From NCBI RefSeq assembly GCF_002101585.1, contig NZ_LQOT01000004.1, positions 37,760 through 101,759 of the forward strand: a stretch of DNA of 64,000 bases. Reading direction: 5' to 3'. The stretch comes from Mycolicibacter engbaekii (GTDB lineage: Bacteria; Actinomycetota; Actinomycetes; Mycobacteriales; Mycobacteriaceae). The translations under genes and the position numbers were made by a program. The notes below the pieces were generated by a model that saw only the letters and a list, made by a program, of their open reading frames with translations, was not told the DNA's origin and ran no database searches. Below, piece after piece: positions 1-7,315 of this stretch; the stretch's first letter is position 1, and each line of letters begins with the position of its first letter.

Positions 1-857
1 CGGCAAGTAAGGTCGGTTAACACGCCACCCCGCTCGGCGATTTGCAGGCCGGCCTCACGAGCCAGTTCGTCACGTGGCCGCACACCGGCGGCAAAGATCA
101 CCAATCCGGCCTCGATCACCGTGCCGTCGCCCAGTCGCACCGCAAGAGTGGGGGCGCCGTGCTGGTGCGTCAACTGTTGGATCGACTCGGTTCCCACACC
201 GACGTGCACCGCGATACCCAGATCCGCGATCATCCGGATCAACAACACGCCGCCGGCGTCGTCGAGTTGCTGCGGCATCAACCGCGGGGCCATCTCGACG
301 ATGTGCGGCTCGATGCCGGACCTGCGCAGTGCGTTCGCCGCTTCCAGCCCCAGCAACCCGCCACCGATCACCACTCCAGCGCGGGTCTTGCCCGCCTCGA
401 GCATGCATTCGATGTCCGCACGGATTCCGTCCAGGTCGTCGAGGGTCCGGTAGACGTGGCACCCGGGCAGGTCATGACCCGGGACCGGGGGAACGAAGGC
501 GCGCGAGCCGGTGGCGAGCACCAGGGTGTCGTAGCCGTAGCACCGCCCATCGGCCGCGAGCACCGATTTGGCGGCCAGGTCGACTTTCGTGACGCGCGTG
601 CTCAGCATTAGCTTCACATGCTCATCCCCGGCGTAATCGTTACCCGGCAGCGCGAGCCGGGAGCGATCCCAGCCGTCGGTGTAGGAGGTCAAGCCGACCC
701 GGTCGTACGCCGGGTCGGCTTCCTCGGCGAGCACCGTGACCCGCCAGGCCGGGCCTGCAGACCTGCTGCGCAGCGCCTCGACCAGACGATGACCCACCAT
801 GCCGTGGCCAACCACGACAAGGTCCCTCACGTCACGCGGGGTCTCAACAGTGGTCAT
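1..857 (-). CDS. nirB: Nitrite reductase large subunit, N-terminal part (runs off the window)
   Basis: This is the first 285 codons of an assimilatory NAD(P)H nitrite reductase large subunit, which reduces nitrite to ammonium in the cytoplasm. The ATG at 857 opens a protein starting MTTVETPRDVRDLVVVGHGM. A dinucleotide-binding glycine motif (VVVGHGMVGHR) lies near residues 14-24. A second one (GVVIGGGLLGLEAA) lies near residue 150, and the motif IFAAGVRP closes the FAD/NAD domain. This tandem Rossmann layout is the N-terminal oxidoreductase half of NirB; the ferredoxin-like and siroheme/4Fe-4S domains would lie beyond the window edge. Other FAD-dependent reductases share this half, but gene order (hsp20 next door, as at M. 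tuberculosis Rv0251c-Rv0252) supports NirB. The annotation is partial at the 3' end. Confidence 0.85.
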   Translation of the reverse strand, partial: MTTVETPRDVRDLVVVGHGMVGHRLVEALRSRSAGPAWRVTVLAEEADPAYDRVGLTSYTDGWDRSRLALPGNDYAGDEHVKLMLSTRVTKVDLAAKSVLAADGRCYGYDTLVLATGSRAFVPPVPGHDLPGCHVYRTLDDLDGIRADIECMLEAGKTRAGVVIGGGLLGLEAANALRRSGIEPHIVEMAPRLMPQQLDDAGGVLLIRMIADLGIAVHVGVGTESIQQLTHQHGAPTLAVRLGDGTVIEAGLVIFAAGVRPRDELAREAGLQIAERGGVLTDLTC

Positions 858-876
858 GCGTAACACGTTAGGAAGC

Positions 877-917
877 CGATATTTCTGGAATATCGCCACA
901 CGTTACAATGGTGTGAC
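877..917 (-). promoter_or_regulatory. Upstream region of nirB: 7-bp dyad and a GlnR-like half site
   Basis: Two signals lie 20-60 bases before the nirB ATG. A perfect inverted repeat CGATATT-N5-AATATCG occupies 877-895. Read on the minus strand, 917-902 is GTCAC-N6-GTAAC, one base from the GlnR half-box GTnAC-N6-GAAAC. GlnR is known to control nitrite assimilation genes in actinobacteria, so the position fits. A second half-box at the proper spacing is not evident, so this is only a candidate. Confidence 0.35.
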
Positions 918-989
918 GGTGTGCCCACACCCTCGACTCGGGGCTCGGCAGGCACGGGGCCGCCGGTCGTGTTCGCCGACGGCGAACGC

Positions 990-1016
990 GGAACTTTAGC
1001 GCGGGCGACTCAAGTT
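990..1016 (+). promoter_or_regulatory. HspR operator (HAIR-like) overlapping a SigE/SigH-type promoter
   Basis: CTTTAGC-N7-ACTCAAG at 994-1014 matches the HspR inverted repeat CTTGAGT-N7-ACTCAAG, with 5 of 7 bases in the left arm and all 7 in the right. The same stretch holds GGAAC at 990-994 and GTT at 1014-1016, 19 bases apart, which resembles a SigE/SigH promoter. HspR repression and SigE/SigH activation are known for the M. tuberculosis homolog acr2. Just upstream, 971-987 is a perfect dyad GTTCGCC-GAC-GGCGAAC of unknown role. Confidence 0.65.
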
Positions 1017-1084
1017 TTAACGGGTGACGGACCGGCACCCACCGGCACGTAAAGCAACCGCCCCCAAGAAAGGTATGGAGACCC

Positions 1085-1528
1085 ATGAGCACCCTGACTC
1101 TGTGGCACCGCCCGTTCGACACCGACCGCTGGGTCCGCGACTTCTTCGGACCGGCCACCGCCAGCGACTGGCGGACGCCGCCGGTGAGCGGCTTCCGCCC
1201 GGCCGCCGAGATCACCAAGGACGGCGACGACGCGGTGGTCCGCCTGGAGCTGCCCGGCATCGATGTCGACAACGACGTGACGGTCGAGCTCGACGGCGGC
1301 CGTCTGGTGGTGCACGGCGAACGCCGTGACCGCCACGCCGACACCGACGCCCCAGCCGGCCGCACGCTGCGAGAGGTTCGCTACGGCGCGTTCCGCCGCT
1401 CCTTCGCGGTACCGGCGCACGTCACCGGCGATGCCGTCTCGGCGTCGTACGACGCGGGCGTCCTGACGGTCCGAGTGGCCGGTGTCTACGCCGGCACGCA
1501 GCCACAGCGAATCGCCATCACCCGCTAA
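1085..1528 (+). CDS. Hsp20/alpha-crystallin small heat-shock protein (Acr2-like)
   Basis: This 147-aa cytoplasmic holdase would bind unfolding proteins without using ATP. A short N-terminal arm (MSTLTLWHRPFDTDRWVRDF) precedes an alpha-crystallin domain from about residue 38 (FRPAAEITKDGDDAVVRLEL) to 135. The domain includes the typical RSF-VP strand (FRRSFAVP) and the A-x-Y-x-x-G-V-L-T-V motif (ASYDAGVLTV). The GGAG at 1077-1080, five bases before the ATG, supports the start. It is monocistronic: a strong terminator follows and nirB points the other way. The HAIR-like operator upstream predicts heat and oxidative induction. Position and size match Rv0251c (acr2/hsp). Confidence 0.93.
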   Translation: MSTLTLWHRPFDTDRWVRDFFGPATASDWRTPPVSGFRPAAEITKDGDDAVVRLELPGIDVDNDVTVELDGGRLVVHGERRDRHADTDAPAGRTLREVRYGAFRRSFAVPAHVTGDAVSASYDAGVLTVRVAGVYAGTQPQRIAITR

Positions 1529-1552
1529 ATCGCCGTACCCCCTCGGCAAGCG

Positions 1553-1586
1553 AAAACCCCCACACACCTGGGTGTGTGGGGGTTTT
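1553..1586 (+). terminator. Strong intrinsic terminator after hsp20
   Basis: A perfect 16-bp inverted repeat (left arm 1553-1568, right arm 1571-1586) encloses only two bases. It begins with AAAA and ends with TTTT, so it can act in both directions. It lies 24 bases after the hsp20 stop codon and isolates that gene from the sdh operon. Confidence 0.9.
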
Positions 1587-1610
1587 GCGCATCGGGCGCT
1601 TACCGCCACT

Positions 1611-1656
1611 AACGTGATCTGTCTCACGTTCGATTCCCGATGTGATTAGCATCGGG
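1611..1656 (+). promoter_or_regulatory. CRP-like site and dyad in the Sdh1 operon promoter
   Basis: AACGTGA-N6-TCACGTT (1611-1630) is a perfect palindrome holding GTGA-N6-TCAC, the core of the mycobacterial CRP/GlxR consensus TGTGA-N6-TCACA (8 of 10 bases match). A second perfect dyad, CCCGATG-N7-CATCGGG, follows at 1636-1656 and contains TAGCAT (1647-1652), a possible -10. I infer cAMP-dependent control of the whole sdh operon. Confidence 0.5.
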
Positions 1657-1694
1657 TGAACGTACTGTGAGCCGTACCACCCGAGGAGGCCCTG

Positions 1695-1991
1695 GTGTCG
1701 AGCACAACCGAACTCGCCGAACTGCACACCCTGATCGGTGACCTGCGGCGCTGCGTGCTGGGGCTCAAGACCCGGTTAGGCGACATACCCGGCATGCGCC
1801 GCATCGAGATGGACGCCGAGCGCATCCTGACCGACGTCCAGCTCCTGGAATCCGACGCCGGAGAACTCGACCTGCAACGCTGGGCCGCCGAGCGCGCCCA
1901 GGAGAAGATCACGATCCCCGACACCGAATACGACAGCGAATTCTGGCGTGACGTCGACGACGAAGGCGTCGGCGGCCAGGGCAGGTACTGA
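1695..1991 (+). CDS. Conserved small protein at the head of the sdh operon (Rv0250c-like)
   Basis: This is a 98-aa soluble acidic protein with no recognised domain and no membrane segment. Residues 1-60 look mostly helical (LAELHTLIGDLRRCVLGLKTR), and the C-terminus is rich in Asp and Glu. The GTG start follows a clear GAGGAGG Shine-Dalgarno (1683-1689). It is the first gene of the cluster, 72 bases ahead of the membrane anchor gene. Its conserved position ahead of sdh1 in mycobacteria suggests a link to Sdh1 assembly or regulation, but nothing in the sequence proves it. Confidence 0.75.
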   Translation: MSSTTELAELHTLIGDLRRCVLGLKTRLGDIPGMRRIEMDAERILTDVQLLESDAGELDLQRWAAERAQEKITIPDTEYDSEFWRDVDDEGVGGQGRY

Positions 1992-2063
1992 AACCCCCAC
2001 TGGGTGCTGCTTGTCGCTAAGGGGCGCCCTCCGACGAATCTCAGCCGAAGGGAACCCCCATAG

Positions 2064-2894
2064 ATGAGCGCACCCGCCGCGTACCGTCCCGGCCCCGGTG
2101 TCTTCTCGGCGACACGCGCCCGGATCGCCGACCGAACGCTGCGCACCGACCGCTGGTGGCTGTCGCCGCTGAGAATCGACCTGGGCTTCGCCATCTTCCT
2201 CATCTACGCGACGGCGCGCGGGTTCCAGCAGAACCACTACTTCGTGGAGAAGTACCACTACCTGACACCGTTCTATTCACCGTGCGTGAGCAAGGGCTGC
2301 GTCGCCGAGGCCAGTGAGTTCTGGCCGCAATTCCTGCCCGATGTGTGGTGGCTGCCCTACGCGGCGATGTCGCTGCCGTTCCTGTTGCTCTTTCGGCTGA
2401 CCTGCTACTACTACCGCGGCGCCTACTATCGGACCGTCTGGCAGTCGCCGACGTCGTGCGCGGTCCCCGAGCCCCGCGCCCATTACACCGGGGAGACCCG
2501 GTTTCCGCTGATCGTCCAGAACACCCACCGCTATTTCTTCTACATCGCCGCCGTCATCTCGATCATCAACACCAACGATGCGATCGCGGCATTCCACTCC
2601 GACACCGGTCCGCACGGCTTCGGATTCGGACTGGGCAACCTCATCCTGGTCGGCAACGTCGCCATGTTGTGGACCTACACCCTGTCCTGCCACTCCTGCC
2701 GGCACGTGTTCGGCGGGCGGCTCAAGCATTTCTCCAAAAACCCCGTGCGGTACTGGATGTGGTCGCAGATCAGCAAGATCAACGTGCATCACAAGCTGTT
2801 CGCCTGGATCACCCTGGGCACGCTGATGCTGACCGACTTCTACATCATGCTGGTCGCCAGCGGCACCATCAGCGACCTGCGATTCATTGGCTGA
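2064..2894 (+). CDS. Succinate dehydrogenase 1 membrane anchor subunit (Rv0249c-like)
   Basis: This 276-aa polytopic membrane protein anchors the Sdh1 complex and passes electrons from succinate to menaquinone. Hydrophobic segments are visible near residues 36-55, 95-115, 155-170, 190-210 and 248-268. It is not a short SdhC/SdhD type. A Cys/His-rich motif SCHSCRH places C209, H210, C212 and H214 at the end of one membrane helix. From memory, the M. smegmatis Sdh1 anchor has been described as carrying a membrane Rieske-type [2Fe-2S] cluster, and these residues are candidate ligands here. The ATG follows GAAGGGAA. The gene is 42 bases upstream of sdhA and part of the same transcription unit. 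Confidence 0.88.
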   Translation: MSAPAAYRPGPGVFSATRARIADRTLRTDRWWLSPLRIDLGFAIFLIYATARGFQQNHYFVEKYHYLTPFYSPCVSKGCVAEASEFWPQFLPDVWWLPYAAMSLPFLLLFRLTCYYYRGAYYRTVWQSPTSCAVPEPRAHYTGETRFPLIVQNTHRYFFYIAAVISIINTNDAIAAFHSDTGPHGFGFGLGNLILVGNVAMLWTYTLSCHSCRHVFGGRLKHFSKNPVRYWMWSQISKINVHHKLFAWITLGTLMLTDFYIMLVASGTISDLRFIG

Positions 2895-2936
2895 CAGACA
2901 TTTTCGAAGTGTCAACTCATAGACGAGTGAGGATTC

Positions 2937-4856
2937 ATGGTTGAAGTCGAACGGCACTCCTACGACGTGGTCGTGATCGGTGCCGGCGGCGCTGGGCTGC
3001 GTGCGGTAATCGAAGCGCGCGAGCAGGGCCTGAGCGTTGCGGTGGTGTGTAAGTCACTGTTCGGCAAGGCACACACCGTGATGGCCGAAGGCGGCTGCGC
3101 GGCATCGATGGGCAATGTCAACTCCAAGGACAACTGGCAGGTGCACTTCCGCGACACCATGCGTGGCGGAAAGTTCCTGAACAACTGGCGCATGGCGGAG
3201 TTGCACGCCCGGGAAGCCCCGGAGCGGGTGTGGGAGCTGGAGACCTACGGGGCGCTGTTCGACCGGACGCCCGACGGAAAGATCAACCAGCGCAACTTCG
3301 GCGGCCACACCTACCCGCGTCTGGCCCACGTCGGTGACCGCACCGGCTTGGAGTTGATCCGCACCATGCAGCAGAAAGTGGTGTCGCTGCAACAGGACGA
3401 CTACGCCGAGTTCGGTGATTACGAGGCGCGGATCAAGATCTTCCACGAGTGCACCATCACCGAACTGGTCAAAGACGAGGCCACCGGTGCCATCGCGGGT
3501 GCGTTCGGCTACTGGCGCGAAAGCGGCGACTTCGTGTTGTTCGAAGCGCCGGCGATCGTCCTGGCCACCGGCGGCATCGGAAAGTCGTTCAAGGTGACCT
3601 CCAACTCCTGGGAGTACACCGGCGACGGTCACGCGCTGGCGCTGCGCGCCGGGGCCACCCTGATCAACATGGAGTTCGTCCAGTTCCACCCGACCGGGAT
3701 GGTATGGCCCCCCAGTGTGAAGGGAATTCTGGTCACCGAGGGTGTCCGCGGCGACGGCGGGGTGCTCAAGAACTCCGACGGCACCCGGTTCATGTTCGAC
3801 TACATCCCGCCGGTGTTCAAAGGCCAGTACGCCGAGACCGAGCAAGAGGCCGACCAGTGGCTCAAGGACAACGACTCGGCCCGCCGCACCCCTGACCTGC
3901 TGCCCCGCGACGAGGTGGCCCGCGCCATCAACTCCGAGGTGAAGGCGGGGCGGGGATCGCCGCACGGCGGGGTGTTCCTCGACATCGCCTCCCGGCTGAC
4001 GCCGGAGGAGATCAAGCGCCGGCTGCCCTCGATGTACCACCAGTTCATGCAGCTCGCTGAGGTCGACATCACCAAGGACGCAATGGAAGTCGGGCCGACC
4101 TGCCACTACGTGATGGGCGGGATCGAGGTCGACCCCGACACCGCTGCGTCGGTGGTTCCCGGCCTGTTCGCCGCCGGCGAGTGCTCCGGTGGGATGCACG
4201 GCTCCAACCGGCTGGGCGGCAACTCCCTGTCGGACCTGCTGGTTTTCGGCCGCCGCGCCGGTCTGGGCGCCGCCGAATACGTGCGGAGCCTGGAGACCAG
4301 GCCGACGGTGACACCGGCGACGCTGAACGCCGCAGCCCAGCTGGCGCTCGCGCCGTTCGACGGACCCTCCGGCGGCGGCACTGGCGAGAATCCGTACACG
4401 CTGCAGTCCGAGCTGCAGCAGGCGATGAACGACCTGGTCGGCATCATCCGTAATGCCGGCGAGCTGGAGCAGGCCCTGGTGCGCCTTGAGCAGTTCAAGG
4501 CCCGGTTCGCCGCTGTCACCGTCGAGGGCGGGCGGCACTACAACCCGGGCTGGCACCTGGCCATCGACCTGCGCAACATGCTGCTGGTCAGCGAATGCGT
4601 GGCCAAGGCCGCGCTGCAGCGCACCGAGAGCCGGGGTGGGCACACCCGCGACGACCACCCGGGGATGGACCCGGACTGGCGTAAGACCCTGCTGGTCTGC
4701 CGGGTCTCGGACGACAGCGCGGTCCCCGACATCACGATCACTCCGGAACCCCAGGTCGGGATGCGCGAGGACTTGCTCGAGCTGTTCGAGATCTCCGAGT
4801 TGGAGAAGTACTACACCGACCAAGAGCTGGCGCAACATCCGGGACGGAGAGCGTAA
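2937..4856 (+). CDS. sdhA: Succinate dehydrogenase 1 flavoprotein subunit
   Basis: This 639-aa subunit oxidises succinate to fumarate. The FAD-binding glycine motif IGAGGAGLRA is at residues 14-23. H46 in GKAHTVMAEGG is the likely covalent FAD attachment point. Later motifs HPTG and HGSNRLGGNSL belong to the substrate and FAD-binding core. The size is close to the M. tuberculosis Rv0248c protein. The stop codon overlaps the sdhB start (TAATG), so the two subunits are probably translationally coupled. It sits with the Rieske-type anchor and SdhB, so it belongs to Sdh1 rather than to the separate sdhCDAB operon of mycobacteria. Confidence 0.95.
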   Translation: MVEVERHSYDVVVIGAGGAGLRAVIEAREQGLSVAVVCKSLFGKAHTVMAEGGCAASMGNVNSKDNWQVHFRDTMRGGKFLNNWRMAELHAREAPERVWELETYGALFDRTPDGKINQRNFGGHTYPRLAHVGDRTGLELIRTMQQKVVSLQQDDYAEFGDYEARIKIFHECTITELVKDEATGAIAGAFGYWRESGDFVLFEAPAIVLATGGIGKSFKVTSNSWEYTGDGHALALRAGATLINMEFVQFHPTGMVWPPSVKGILVTEGVRGDGGVLKNSDGTRFMFDYIPPVFKGQYAETEQEADQWLKDNDSARRTPDLLPRDEVARAINSEVKAGRGSPHGGVFLDIASRLTPEEIKRRLPSMYHQFMQLAEVDITKDAMEVGPTCHYVMGGIEVDPDTAASVVPGLFAAGECSGGMHGSNRLGGNSLSDLLVFGRRAGLGAAEYVRSLETRPTVTPATLNAAAQLALAPFDGPSGGGTGENPYTLQSELQQAMNDLVGIIRNAGELEQALVRLEQFKARFAAVTVEGGRHYNPGWHLAIDLRNMLLVSECVAKAALQRTESRGGHTRDDHPGMDPDWRKTLLVCRVSDDSAVPDITITPEPQVGMREDLLELFEISELEKYYTDQELAQHPGRRA

Positions 4857-5611
4857 TGACATACAACGCCCAGTTGCGAGTCTGGCGCGGTGACCTCGAC
4901 GGCGGCGGTCTGCACGACTTCGAGGTCGAGGTCAACGAGGGCGAGGTCGTACTCGACGTCATCCACCGCCTGCAGGCGACCCAGGCCCCGGACCTGGCGG
5001 TCCGCTGGAACTGCAAGGCCGGCAAATGCGGATCGTGTTCGGCGGAGATCAATGGCCTGCCGCGGCTGCTGTGCATGACGCGGATGTCGGTGTTCGACCC
5101 GGCTGAGACGATCACGGTGACCCCGGTGCGGACCTTCCCGGTGATCCGCGACCTGGTTACCGACGTCTCTTTCAACTACCAGAAGGCCCGCGAGATGCCG
5201 GCTTTCAAGCCGCCCGCGGACCTCAAGCCCGGCGAGTACCGGATGCAGCAGATGGATGTGGAGCGCTCCCAGGAGTTCCGCAAGTGCATCGAATGCTTCC
5301 TGTGCCAGAACGTCTGCCACGTCATCCGGGACCACGAGGAGAACAAGGAGCGCTTCTCCGGGCCGCGGATGTTCATCCGGCTCGCCGAGTTGGACATGCA
5401 CCCGCTGGACGCCGCCGACCGGCGTGACTTCGCCCAGGACGAGGCCGGTCTGGGGCTGTGCAACATCACCAAGTGCTGCACCGAGGTCTGCCCGGAGCAC
5501 ATCACGATCACCGACAACGCCATCATCCCGATGAAGGAACGGGTGGCGGGCGACCGCTACGACCCGGTGGTCTGGCTCGGCCGAAAGATCTTCCGCCGCA
5601 AGTCCGACTGA
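4856..5611 (+). CDS. sdhB: Succinate dehydrogenase 1 iron-sulfur subunit
   Basis: This 251-aa subunit carries the electron relay between the flavin and the membrane anchor. The [2Fe-2S] ligands are C53, C58, C61 and C73 (NCKAGKCGSC...C). The C-terminal half holds C144, C147, C150 and C154 (CIECFLCQNVC). It also holds C202, C207 (or C208) and C212 (CNITKCCTEVC) for the [4Fe-4S] and third clusters. The ATG shares one base with the sdhA stop. The gene ends the operon, 22 bases from the convergent suhB. Confidence 0.95.
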   Translation: MTYNAQLRVWRGDLDGGGLHDFEVEVNEGEVVLDVIHRLQATQAPDLAVRWNCKAGKCGSCSAEINGLPRLLCMTRMSVFDPAETITVTPVRTFPVIRDLVTDVSFNYQKAREMPAFKPPADLKPGEYRMQQMDVERSQEFRKCIECFLCQNVCHVIRDHEENKERFSGPRMFIRLAELDMHPLDAADRRDFAQDEAGLGLCNITKCCTEVCPEHITITDNAIIPMKERVAGDRYDPVVWLGRKIFRRKSD

Positions 5612-5633
5612 CGCGTGGGCGACTGCGCACCGA

Positions 5634-6494
5634 TTACTCGGGAATCGGCTCCCAGCCGCCCGCATCCCGGAGCGACGCGATGAGCGCGTCGGCCACACCC
5701 GGCGCTGCCGCGACGATCAGGTCCCCTGCGTCGATCGCCGGGCCGGGCAGCACCACGCGTGCGCCCGCCTCGACCGCGATCAGCGCACCCGCGGCGTAGT
5801 CCCATGGCTTGATCCCGTGCTCGTAGTAGGCGTCCAGCCGTCCGGCGGCGACCATGCACAGATCCAGTGCGGCCGACCCGATCCGGCGGACGTCGCGCAC
5901 CGTCGGCAGTAACCGGGCCAGCAACGCCGCCTGCGCGGCCCGGCGCCGGGGCGAATAGCCGAAGCCGGTGCCCAGCAGCGCCAGCGACAGCTCGCTGACA
6001 TCGGTGCAACGCAGCTGGGCTGTGCCCTGCGAATCGGTGACCTGTGCGCCCAGTCCGGCACCGGCCGAGTAGAGCCGGCCGCCGGCCACGTCGGCAACCG
6101 CGCCGGCCACCGAGACCCCGCCGATCTGTGCGGCCACCGAAACCGCGTAGGCCGGGATGTCGTACATGAAGTTCACGGTGCCGTCGATCGGGTCGACCAC
6201 CCAGGTGACGACCCCCGGTTCGTGGCGACCCGGACCTCCGCCCTCCTCGCCGAGCACCGGATCTCCGGGCCGCAAGCGGGTCAGTCGGTCACGGATCAGG
6301 CTTTCGGTCTCGGTATCGACCACGGTCACCGGATCGGTCGGGCTGCTTTTCGTCTGGACGATCCCGGCGGCGGGGTCGGCTCCGTGCGCACCGAACACCT
6401 CGGCGCGTCGGCGCCGGACGAAGGCCGCCGCCTCGGCCACCAGCGTCTCGGCGGTGATTCGCAGCTGTAGGGGGTCGCTGGTGAGTGGCGCCAT
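5634..6494 (-). CDS. suhB: Inositol-1-monophosphatase (SuhB-like)
   Basis: This 286-aa Mg-dependent phosphatase would release inositol from inositol 1-phosphate, a step toward phosphatidylinositol and mycothiol. Signature motifs are GEEGG, DPIDGT (metal and substrate loop) and KPWDYAAG near the C-terminus. An open frame extends to a GTG at 6530. I chose the ATG at 6494 because the distance from there to the AEAAAF motif is the same as in recalled mycobacterial SuhB. Neither start has a strong Shine-Dalgarno. The protein looks very close to M. tuberculosis SuhB (Rv2701c), yet that gene lies elsewhere in M. tuberculosis. This copy is therefore relocated or a second copy. It lies 63 bases behind the flavin reductase gene on the same strand. 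Confidence 0.88.
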   Translation of the reverse strand: MAPLTSDPLQLRITAETLVAEAAAFVRRRRAEVFGAHGADPAAGIVQTKSSPTDPVTVVDTETESLIRDRLTRLRPGDPVLGEEGGGPGRHEPGVVTWVVDPIDGTVNFMYDIPAYAVSVAAQIGGVSVAGAVADVAGGRLYSAGAGLGAQVTDSQGTAQLRCTDVSELSLALLGTGFGYSPRRRAAQAALLARLLPTVRDVRRIGSAALDLCMVAAGRLDAYYEHGIKPWDYAAGALIAVEAGARVVLPGPAIDAGDLIVAAAPGVADALIASLRDAGGWEPIPE

Positions 6495-6557
6495 CAGCCC
6501 ATAGCAGCACACCGGCGGCGGTTGTCGCACCCCCGGCGCGGGGGCGGCGGCGCGGCC

Positions 6558-7205
<648 letters not shown>

Positions 7206-7215
7206 TCACATCAGC

Positions 7216-7267
7216 TTGCACTATGGCTACCGGCGAGTATATTTCAGGTTACGTTACTGGTGGGTAA
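7216..7267 (+). promoter_or_regulatory. fadE5 promoter with two TAC-N6-GTA operators
   Basis: A good SigA-type promoter is visible: TTGCAC at 7216-7221, a 16-base spacer, then TATATT at 7238-7243. The initiation point would be near 7250. Two copies of the same palindrome lie on it. TAC-CGGCGA-GTA (7228-7239) fills the spacer and touches the -10. The fuller GTTAC-TGGTGG-GTAAC (7253-7268) covers the predicted start site. This arrangement is what simple repression would look like. The same motif recurs at 12522-12550 and 15580-15593. Confidence 0.6.
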
Positions 7268-7315
7268 CTTAAGCCTGAGTACCCAACCACAGGTGGCATT
7301 CCATGAGGAGGAAGA

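Noticed and set aside
861..869. AAC-N2-GTT core near the nirB start as a KstR box
   Set aside because: The outer T and A of TNNAACNNGTTNNA are missing, so it is only a six-base match.
3054..4862. 602-aa minus-strand open frame opposite sdhA
   Set aside because: It is antisense to a fully supported flavoprotein gene and has no motif of its own.
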